Source of the DNA: Candidatus Manganitrophaceae bacterium
GTDB taxonomy: Bacteria; Nitrospirota; Nitrospiria; SBBL01; Manganitrophaceae
DNA length: 8,327 bases
Assembly: GCA_004297235.1 (NCBI GenBank)
Contig: SCUR01000094.1
Location: 1-8,327, forward strand
Reading direction: 5' to 3'
Part shown: positions 1 through 4,675 of the stretch, one piece after another
Position numbering within the stretch: position 1 is the first letter of the stretch
Layout: each line of letters starts with the position of its first letter
Program-made: the position numbers and the translations under genes
The notes under the pieces: generated by a model
Database searches by the model: none
Told to the model about the DNA's origin: nothing
Seen by the model: the letters and a program-made list of their open reading frames with translations, nothing else

Positions 1-146
1 CACCAATCGAGCTTTTCCGCCCGATCGGCTGAAAACGCCGACGTCGCGACCCGATAGGCCGCTACGTTCGCCTCATTCTCGGGAAACTCGTCAATGCCGA
101 CATGCCACAAGCTCGACCCGCCGCACCGATCCTCTTCCTTAGCCAT
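1..146 (-). CDS. Hypothetical protein, N-terminal part only (runs off the left edge)
   Basis: An ATG at 146-144 opens a frame that stays open for 48 codons to the window edge. It begins MAKEEDRCGGSSLWHVG and continues with an acidic, Ala/Glu-rich stretch (IDEFPENEANVAAYR and so on). A GGAGGG sequence on the minus strand (150-155) lies three bases before the ATG (four counting GGAGG as the core), and an extended -10 candidate lies about 55 bases upstream, so the start is well supported although only a fragment is visible. There is no signal peptide or membrane segment in these residues, so the product is probably cytoplasmic. I do not recognise the family. The fragment is short enough that chance cannot be excluded, but the ribosome binding site and codon use favour a real gene. 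Confidence 0.6.
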   Translation of the reverse strand, partial: MAKEEDRCGGSSLWHVGIDEFPENEANVAAYRVATSAFSADRAEKLDW

Positions 147-149
147 GAT

Positions 150-155
150 CCCTCC
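150..155 (-). promoter_or_regulatory. Ribosome binding site of the left-edge gene
   Basis: The minus strand reads GGAGGGATCATG, so a near-perfect Shine-Dalgarno sequence sits three to four bases before the ATG at 146. It is the main support for the truncated gene at the window edge. Confidence 0.55.
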
Positions 156-198
156 GGACGATCTCATTGAGTGTAGGTGAGTGAAGCAGCCTATACTG

Positions 199-207
199 AT
201 CATAACA
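199..207 (-). promoter_or_regulatory. Candidate extended -10 promoter for the left-edge gene
   Basis: The minus strand reads TGTTATGAT, which is a TGn extension plus a hexamer one base away from TATAAT. A transcript would begin near 192 and give a leader of about 45 bases before the ATG at 146. No convincing -35 box is seen at the usual distance, which is common for extended -10 promoters. Sequence inspection only. Confidence 0.3.
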
Positions 208-281
208 ATTCGGCCCCCCCTGCCGGAAGCCCTCTTCGGCAAACGTTTGATCGAGTCGATGGGTGTGTTTGGAAACAAGGA

Positions 282-330
282 CAAAATAAAAGGACCGGAT
301 GCGCCGGGACCCTCGGCGCGGAGGCGCATC
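282..330 (-). terminator. Candidate intrinsic terminator (minus strand)
   Basis: GATGCGCC (298-305) and GGCGCATC (323-330) form a perfect 8-bp inverted repeat with a 17-base loop that itself contains GGGTCCC. Read on the minus strand the stem is followed by CGGTCC and then TTTTATTTTG. The T-run starts six bases after the stem, further than in ideal terminators. It would end a minus-strand transcript coming from the 42-codon ORF at 359-487. Read on the plus strand, the same stem instead abuts the AAGGAGGG site before the mini-ORF at 343. Confidence 0.4.
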
Positions 331-342
331 AAGGAGGGAAAA

Positions 343-402
343 ATGAGGTCGGAACGCGCTACTTCTGAAGACAGGCGGTATTCGGAACGACCGCCGGTTT
401 GA
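343..402 (+). CDS. Possible 19-codon mini-ORF with strong ribosome binding site
   Basis: AAGGAGGG at 331-338 stands four bases before an ATG that opens 19 codons ending in TGA: MRSERATSEDRRYSERPPV. The product is charged, with seven Arg or Lys and four Glu or Asp residues, and has no membrane segment. The DRRYSERPPV end resembles the first residues of many PilZ-domain proteins (a basic RRxxxR stretch followed by a hydrophobic strand), but the frame stops there and no PilZ motif follows in any frame, so at most this is a decayed remnant. It overlaps the end of the minus-strand 42-codon ORF tail to tail. It may be a real micropeptide, a leader peptide or chance; I lean to chance or remnant. Confidence 0.2.
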   Translation: MRSERATSEDRRYSERPPV

Positions 403-487
403 GGGCTCTGGATTCCAAGGAGCGGACGGCCCGTTCAAGCAGCCAAAGCTTAAAATAGATCTTCAGTTGGACGAAAGGGGTCAACAT
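359..487 (-). CDS. Candidate small protein, 42 residues, unknown function
   Basis: An ATG at 487-485 opens 42 codons closed by TAG at 361-359. GGAGG on the minus strand (497-501) precedes it by nine bases, a good Shine-Dalgarno distance. The product begins MLTPFVQLKIYFKLWLLERAV. This N-terminal half is a hydrophobic and aromatic stretch broken by Lys at residues 9 and 13, then a basic C-terminal half with one Cys (residue 40). That composition suggests an amphipathic, membrane-associated helix and not a full transmembrane segment. A terminator-like hairpin with a T-rich tail follows the stop by about 30 bases, and an AT-rich patch that could be a promoter lies 75-110 bases upstream, so the stretch has the layout of a short independent transcription unit. 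No homologue is recognised. An RNA gene, or chance, remains possible. Confidence 0.35.
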   Translation of the reverse strand: MLTPFVQLKIYFKLWLLERAVRSLESRALKPAVVPNTACLQK

Positions 488-496
488 GTGAAGATT

Positions 497-501
497 CCTC
501 C
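497..501 (-). promoter_or_regulatory. Ribosome binding site of the 42-codon small ORF
   Basis: Minus-strand GGAGG stands nine bases before the ATG at 487-485. It is the reason this ATG is preferred to the longer frame that would begin further upstream at 547. Confidence 0.35.
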
Positions 502-530
502 GGGATGCGCTTTCCTGATCAGGGAAATAG

Positions 531-554
531 GGAAACGGTCTGGCCACCGTTTCC
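531..554. repeat. Perfect 9-bp inverted repeat (hairpin)
   Basis: GGAAACGGT (531-539) and ACCGTTTCC (546-554) are perfect inverted copies around the six-base loop CTGGCC; a G-T pair can extend the stem by one. It lies about 65 bases beyond the lipoprotein stop on the minus strand and about 30 bases before the ribosome binding site of the small ORF. It may terminate or stabilise the end of the lipoprotein transcript, or be a leader structure of the small unit. Neither strand has a clean T-run directly after it. Confidence 0.45.
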
Positions 555-601
555 TCCCTCTTGTGTATATTACTTTATGGGATTATTTTATTTTGAGCAA
601 T

Positions 602-617
602 CCCCTCAAAAGAGGGG
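602..617 (-). terminator. Hairpin directly behind the lipoprotein gene
   Basis: CCCCTC (602-607), loop AAAA, GAGGGG (612-617) form a 6-bp GC-rich stem that begins three bases after the lipoprotein stop codon. The minus-strand tail is ATTGCTCAAAATAAAA, with no U-run, so this is a weak candidate for an intrinsic terminator and may only protect the 3' end. GGGATT (579-584) can alternatively pair with AATCCC (599-604), which would exclude this stem. Confidence 0.35.
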
Positions 618-620
618 GGC

Positions 621-2828
621 TCACTGTCCTCCCGACGTGGTGAAGAAGGCCTGGCCTTGGCCCGCAATCCAACCGGTCTTTTCATCGAGGAAGAAGACGC
701 GGCGTAGCTGGCTGGTGGTTTTGGCTTGCTGCCGGCTCCAGATCCCGCCGCCGTCGTCGCTGTGGAGGATGAGACCGCCCCAACCGGTCAGCCAGATCTG
801 CGCGGGGGAGATCAATGCGATTCCGTAGAAGCCGTTGGTATAGCTCGGGTAAGAAGCCGCCTTCACCTGATGCCAGGTTTGCCCGCCGTCGATCGTCTGC
901 AGCACATTGGCCTGCGAGGTTCCGTTGCCCCCGACGGCAAGGCCGGCCGCTCCGCCCCCCCCGGCGGCGTTTCGGCTGAACTTCATATCGAAGATGCGGC
1001 CGTGCCCCTCCAATTGCCCGCCGTGTTCGGCCTCATAAAAGAACTGCCAGTGTTGGCCGCCGTCGGTGGTGTGCCCGAGCATCCGCAGCCAGCCGGTCGC
1101 GCACGGCTCGTCCCCCTCGGAGCCGCCGCCGATCCAGACGTCGTTCGGCGTGATCACATCGACGGTGAAGAGATGGGGGTTGAACGAGGTGACCTCCGGC
1201 CGGGGCTGGCCGGCGTTGGGGTGTTCGGGCGGATAGAGGCAGGGGGCCGGGAGGGGGCGAACGGTGCTGTTCTTCGGGATTTCCTGCCAGGTCGATCCCC
1301 CGTTGCTGGTCTTAAAAATGGACCCGAAGCGCCCGACGGTCCAGCCGTGCTGGCCGTCGAAGAATTGGACCTTTCTGAGATAAGACCCGTACTTCTTGGA
1401 GCAGGTTTGGGTCGCATCGTTCCAGACCTCGCACCAATCGCGGCGGTCCCAAATGCCGTCCCCCGTCCGGTCGGTCCAGGGGGCCCGGTTCACATGCTGC
1501 TCCACCCAGGTGTCTCCGCCGTCGGCGGTTTTGAAGATCGCCTCGGGCCAGCCGACCGCCCAGCCGGTATGGGCGTCGGTAAAAAAGACGTCGTAGAAAT
1601 CGATCAGGGCGGCGGAGGGAGAGGGGGATCCTTTAAAAACAAGATTTTTCTGGAGCGGCCAAGTGGCCCCTCCGTCGGTCGTGTGCGCGATCACCTGGTC
1701 GATCCCGACGCTCCACCCCTCGGAGGCGGAGACGAAGTGGATGCCGAAGAGATCGCCGTTGACCCCTCTGCGCTGCCACCCTGCTCCCGGCGGCGGGGGG
1801 GCCGGGGAATTTGCCGTAATGTCGGTGGACGCCGTCCCGTTCGCGCCCCGGTTGTCGGCGACGACGAGCGTGGCCGTAAACTCGCCGGCGCTCTCATAAG
1901 TGTGATCGACGACGGCCCCCTTGACGGCGGGGGAGCCGTCGCCGAAGCTCCAATTATTGGAGAGAATCGAACCGTCGGGGTCGGACGATCCGGCGGCGTT
2001 GAAGGTCACCGTGAACGGAACGGTCCCGCTCGTCGCGGTCGCGGTGATCCGAGCGGTCGGTGCGATGTTGTCGGCGCTCACCGTGACGACGGCCGATTGG
2101 CTCACACCGTTCTCGGCCGTTGCGGTGAGGGTGGCGCTTCCGGCCGCCCGGGCCGTCGCCAACCCCTGCTGATCGATCGACACGACCTCCGGCGCGCTGG
2201 AAGTCCATAGGAAGGTCACGCCGGAAATCGTGCTGCCGTCGGCATCCTTGGCCGTCGCGACAAACCGGACCTGGTTGCCGACAAAAAGCGTTTGGGACGA
2301 ACGGGTCAGCTCGATCGAAGCGATGGGCGGGGTGGTGGGGGGCGGAGGGATGACCTGCAAGATCGCGGGGTTGCTGATCACCTCTCCGAAGGAGGCGGTC
2401 AGCGTGGCCGTCCCTTCTTCGAGCCCCTCGACCGCGCTGTCGGAAGAGAGACGCCCGACCTTCGGATTGTCGATCTTCCAGGTAAAATCGATTCCGATGA
2501 TCTCTTGACCCTCTCCATCCAGCGCGGTCGCCACGAACTGTTGGCTCGCCCCCACGGGAAGGAGAGCCGACGTCGGCGCGATCCGGATCTTGGAGACGGC
2601 CGGCGGTTGTGAAGGGGGCACCTTCGGGTCCGGGGGAGCTGGGGAGGAGCCGCCGCTCCCGCAGGCGATCAGGCAGAGCGATAAAATCAACGGTGCGGAG
2701 GCTCGGAAGGTTCGGGTCGGAGCGAGTCGAAGCGGAATATGACAGCGGCGGAAAAAGCGGTTCACGCTTTCTTTCTTACAGAAAGGTTGTTCCTTTCGAT
2801 CGAGCGGACTGATCCTCGATCCAAACAT
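621..2828 (-). CDS. Surface lipoprotein: Ig-like and PKD stalk plus seven-repeat Ycf48/BNR-type propeller
   Basis: 735 residues. A hydrophobic stretch ending LIAC puts a lipobox Cys at residue 56, so it is probably a lipid-anchored envelope protein. Two Big_2-like bacterial Ig domains follow (about 78-160 and 168-252), then a PKD domain (about 256-340, with DPDG, WSFGDG and HTYESAGEF), each bounded by Pro-rich linkers. From 350 on there are seven Ycf48/BNR-like units, each with a GWxVG-like strand and a DGGxTW-like turn; the turns are near 384, 435, 508, 588, 646, 691 and 731. The last unit ends the protein. Seven units fit a closed seven-bladed propeller. A DRTGDGIWD loop at 453-461 resembles a calcium-binding Asp loop, and Cys 466/476 and 530/576 could pair. 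The role is unknown; in plastids and cyanobacteria Ycf48 assists photosystem II assembly, which does not transfer to this stalked lipoprotein. The ATG at 2828 leaves a 45-residue n-region; an in-frame GTG at 2765 would give a more usual signal peptide. Confidence 0.9.
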   Translation of the reverse strand: MFGSRISPLDRKEQPFCKKESVNRFFRRCHIPLRLAPTRTFRASAPLILSLCLIACGSGGSSPAPPDPKVPPSQPPAVSKIRIAPTSALLPVGASQQFVATALDGEGQEIIGIDFTWKIDNPKVGRLSSDSAVEGLEEGTATLTASFGEVISNPAILQVIPPPPTTPPIASIELTRSSQTLFVGNQVRFVATAKDADGSTISGVTFLWTSSAPEVVSIDQQGLATARAAGSATLTATAENGVSQSAVVTVSADNIAPTARITATATSGTVPFTVTFNAAGSSDPDGSILSNNWSFGDGSPAVKGAVVDHTYESAGEFTATLVVADNRGANGTASTDITANSPAPPPPGAGWQRRGVNGDLFGIHFVSASEGWSVGIDQVIAHTTDGGATWPLQKNLVFKGSPSPSAALIDFYDVFFTDAHTGWAVGWPEAIFKTADGGDTWVEQHVNRAPWTDRTGDGIWDRRDWCEVWNDATQTCSKKYGSYLRKVQFFDGQHGWTVGRFGSIFKTSNGGSTWQEIPKNSTVRPLPAPCLYPPEHPNAGQPRPEVTSFNPHLFTVDVITPNDVWIGGGSEGDEPCATGWLRMLGHTTDGGQHWQFFYEAEHGGQLEGHGRIFDMKFSRNAAGGGGAAGLAVGGNGTSQANVLQTIDGGQTWHQVKAASYPSYTNGFYGIALISPAQIWLTGWGGLILHSDDGGGIWSRQQAKTTSQLRRVFFLDEKTGWIAGQGQAFFTTSGGQ

Positions 2829-2835
2829 ACGGAGG

Positions 2836-2844
2836 TTAATAGCA
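2836..2844 (-). promoter_or_regulatory. Extended -10 box of the lipoprotein gene
   Basis: The minus strand reads TGCTATTAA and then seven bases to the ATG at 2828. There is no Shine-Dalgarno sequence before that ATG, so transcription may start at or next to the initiation codon. The layout mirrors that of prmA on the other strand. No -35 box is evident. If the GTG at 2765 is the true start, this box would instead give a leader of about 63 bases. Confidence 0.4.
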
Positions 2845-2953
2845 AAGCCGATGCCACCTCAGGGATTCCAAAAATAAAACGAAAAAACCGCGGTCCCGGC
2901 CGTTCTGCCGGTATCGGGTTGTCTCTCTATTGCAGAAAGAGTGCAACGGTCTT

Positions 2954-2975
2954 CCGAGACGATGTGGAGTCTCGG
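2954..2975. repeat. 7-bp inverted repeat over the prmA -35 region (possible operator)
   Basis: CCGAGAC (2954-2960) and GTCTCGG (2969-2975) are perfect inverted copies separated by eight bases. The right arm overlaps the proposed -35 hexamer of prmA (2965-2970). The position suits a repressor site, or a hairpin in a longer upstream transcript. There is no direct evidence of function. Confidence 0.3.
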
Positions 2976-2993
2976 CCGGTTCCATGCTACAAT
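2965..2993 (+). promoter_or_regulatory. prmA promoter with -10 box six bases before the start codon
   Basis: TGCTACAAT at 2985-2993 is an extended -10 element one base off consensus. A poor -35 candidate, TGGAGT, lies at 2965-2970 with a 17-base spacer. The -10 ends six bases before the ATG at 3000, so the expected transcription start is the start codon itself. No Shine-Dalgarno sequence is present. Confidence 0.5.
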
Positions 2994-2999
2994 CCTGCA

Positions 3000-3866
3000 A
3001 TGTTTAAGGAACCTCACTGGCGGGAGATTACGGTTGATATTCCGGCTGAGCATGAGGAGCCGGCGTCTGCGTATCTGATCGCGCAGGGGGCGGGGGGCAT
3101 CTGGGTCGAATCCAACGGGCCCCGCGTTCACCTCCATGTTTTTTTCCCGATCGAGGAGAAGGAGAAAGTCGGCGCTCTCGGGAAGGGGCTTCGCCGTCTG
3201 TTGCCGAAAGGGAGCGTCTCGCTCGCGACCGCCCTTCGTCCCGAAGAGGAGTGGCAGACCGCTTGGCAGAAGCATTCGGTCCCGATTCAGCGGATCGGGA
3301 AGAGACTATTGATCGGCGCGCCATGGCATTTCCCCCTCTCGAACCGGTCTCATCGGGAGGTGATTCAACTTGCGCCGGGGATGGCTTTCGGCACCGGCAC
3401 GCACGCCACCACGAGAAGCTGCCTGATATTTTTGGAAGGGCTGATCAGCCGGTCGGCGCGGGGCGCCCTTCTCGATGTCGGGACCGGAAGCGGTCTCCTG
3501 TCGATCGCCGGAACCAAGCTGGGGGCCCGCCGGGTGACGGCGGTCGAGATCGATCCGGTCGCCCTGGCCGTCGCCAAAGAGAATGCAAAAATCAACGGGG
3601 TCGATTCCAAGATCGTCTTTCGCAAGACGGTTCCCTCCGGCGCTCGCTACCGATGGGGGGTCGCCAACCTCACGGCGCCGGTCCTGATCGATCTGGTCGA
3701 AATCTTATCTCGAGCGGTCCGGCCGGGGGGAAATCTGATCCTCTCCGGAATTCTGGCGCGAGAGGGGGCCGATGTTCTCGCCCGGTATCGCCCGCGGTTT
3801 ACGCTGTTAAGAAAAATGAGAAAGGGAGAATGGATCACCCTCCTTCTGGAAAAGAGAAAAAGATAA
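3000..3866 (+). CDS. prmA: Ribosomal protein L11 methyltransferase PrmA
   Basis: 288 residues, the usual PrmA length. The enzyme uses S-adenosylmethionine to methylate ribosomal protein L11 in the cytoplasm. The N-terminal substrate-recognition part (1-100) carries the family's EEEWQTAWQKHSVP stretch at 82-95. The PrmA signature PGMAFGTGTHATT is at 126-138. The Rossmann methyltransferase core has the SAM loop LLDVGTGSG (157-165) and the acidic strand end VEID (182-185). The VANLTAP stretch at 221-227 replaces the more usual ANILA-type motif IV but keeps Asn 223. The C-terminus GEWITLLLEK matches the family end. The frame is open further upstream, but the family N-terminus and the -10 box place the start at 3000. 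The pseudouridine synthase gene overlaps its 3' end, so the pair is probably co-transcribed for ribosome modification. Confidence 0.95.
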   Translation: MFKEPHWREITVDIPAEHEEPASAYLIAQGAGGIWVESNGPRVHLHVFFPIEEKEKVGALGKGLRRLLPKGSVSLATALRPEEEWQTAWQKHSVPIQRIGKRLLIGAPWHFPLSNRSHREVIQLAPGMAFGTGTHATTRSCLIFLEGLISRSARGALLDVGTGSGLLSIAGTKLGARRVTAVEIDPVALAVAKENAKINGVDSKIVFRKTVPSGARYRWGVANLTAPVLIDLVEILSRAVRPGGNLILSGILAREGADVLARYRPRFTLLRKMRKGEWITLLLEKRKR

Positions 3867-4660
3867 CCGAGGGAGATTGCCGCCGTCCTCCTCCGCGACC
3901 GCTGAACCGGAAGGTGAGCCTGGCGCGCGCCCTCTCGAAGCTCGGCATCATCTCGCGCAGCCAGGCGCGGCCGTTGATCGAGTCGGGACGGGTCTCCGTG
4001 AATGGGCGGTGCATTCGAAATCCGGAGGTCCGCGTCGATCCGGATCGGGAGGTGATCCGGATCGACGACCGAGTGATCCGGGCGGCGACGCCGGTTTATC
4101 TGATGATGCATAAACCGAAGGGGGTGGTGACGACGCGGTCGGATGAGCGGGAGAGAAAAACCGTTTATGATCTCCTCGGAGAGGAAGGACGATGGATTTT
4201 CCCGGTCGGCCGCCTCGATAAAGAAACATCCGGGCTGCTTCTTCTGACCAACGACACCCAGTGGGGAAATCGTATTGCGGCGCCGGACGCCAAAGTTCCG
4301 AAGGAATATCATGTGAAGCTGAACCGGCCGGTCTCCGAAGAAGATTTGGAGCGGCTCCGATCGGGCGTTCCTCTGGAGGAGGGGAGAACGGCTCCCGCAG
4401 AGGCGGTCCGACGGAAGCCGACCGACGACTCCGGGAATGCAGGGGCAGGCAAAGGGGAATGGATTGTCCTGACGCTCCGGGAGGGGAGAAACCGCCAAGT
4501 GCGCCGGATGTGCGAAGCGCTCGGCTATCAGGTTGAAAATTTGGTTCGTGTTCGGATCGGAGCGCTGCGCCTCGGCGGGTTGACGCCCGGCGGGGTGCGC
4601 CCCCTCACGCCGGCGGAGGTAAAACGGCTCGCCCCTTCCTCCCCCTCAAAGCGCGACTAA
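3830..4660 (+). CDS. S4-domain rRNA pseudouridine synthase, RsuA/RluB/RluF family
   Basis: 276 residues from the ATG at 3830. It converts a specific uridine of ribosomal RNA to pseudouridine. An S4 RNA-binding domain at about 29-75 (LARALSKLGIISRSQA, then GRVSVNG) is followed by the catalytic domain: MMHKPKGVV (92-100), the catalytic loop GRLDKETSGLLLLTND with Asp 130, KEYHVKL (158-164) and EGRNRQVRRMCEALG (218-232). The EGRNRQVRRM form and the S4 domain point to an RluB-like enzyme, but RsuA or RluF specificity cannot be excluded. The ATG at 3830 lies within the end of prmA (37-base overlap) behind AAAGGGAGA, at tight spacing. An in-frame GTG at 3914, just before the S4 domain, is an alternative that removes a 28-residue basic, Pro-rich tail. 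Expression is probably coupled to prmA. Confidence 0.93.
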   Translation: MDHPPSGKEKKITEGDCRRPPPRPLNRKVSLARALSKLGIISRSQARPLIESGRVSVNGRCIRNPEVRVDPDREVIRIDDRVIRAATPVYLMMHKPKGVVTTRSDERERKTVYDLLGEEGRWIFPVGRLDKETSGLLLLTNDTQWGNRIAAPDAKVPKEYHVKLNRPVSEEDLERLRSGVPLEEGRTAPAEAVRRKPTDDSGNAGAGKGEWIVLTLREGRNRQVRRMCEALGYQVENLVRVRIGALRLGGLTPGGVRPLTPAEVKRLAPSSPSKRD

Positions 4661-4675
4661 AGTCGTTTCTATTTT
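4654..4675 (+). terminator. Weak terminator between convergent genes
   Basis: CGAC (4654-4657), loop TAAA, GTCG (4662-4665) form a short stem followed by TTTCTATTTT. It overlaps the stop codon of the pseudouridine synthase, and its tail runs into the end of the convergent membrane protein gene. Only eight bases separate the two stop codons. The 4-bp stem is marginal. Confidence 0.3.

Larger units (their letters stand above)
147..620. other. 474-base intergenic region with small-gene and hairpin signals
   Basis: No gene of ordinary size is supported between the left-edge gene and the lipoprotein gene. The region instead holds a minus promoter candidate (199-207), a terminator-like hairpin (298-330), two opposing very small ORFs with good ribosome binding sites (343-402 plus, 359-487 minus), a near-palindrome centred on TGATCA (511-527), a perfect 9-bp inverted repeat (531-554), an AT-rich promoter-like patch (562-600) and a hairpin next to the lipoprotein stop codon (602-617). 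Each is entered separately where it can be supported. Confidence 0.6.

Noticed and set aside
347..643. Long plus-strand open stretch after the mini-ORF, considered as a frameshifted continuation of a PilZ-like gene
   Set aside because: It has no ATG start and no PilZ motifs after the RRYSER segment, and it ends inside the lipoprotein gene. A frameshift would have to be assumed without support.
505..828. 107-codon plus-strand frame overlapping the lipoprotein 3' end
   Set aside because: No ribosome binding site; mostly antisense to the last two propeller units.
726..2210. 494-codon plus-strand open frame antisense to the lipoprotein
   Set aside because: Its Gly/Arg/Pro/Val/Asp-rich translation shows no motifs, and the opposite strand encodes recognisable Ig, PKD and propeller repeats over the whole length. 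High G+C content explains the lack of stops.
2739..2999. Upstream extension of prmA (87 codons)
   Set aside because: The PrmA family N-terminus begins at MFKEPHW, and the extension would run through the promoter region and into the divergent gene.
3251..3829. Upstream extension of the pseudouridine synthase through prmA
   Set aside because: It is an out-of-frame reading of prmA with low-complexity Arg/Gly-rich sequence and no homology to the family.
3647..4498. 283-codon minus-strand frame opposite prmA and the synthase
   Set aside because: Arg/Pro-rich translation without motifs, antisense to two confidently identified genes.
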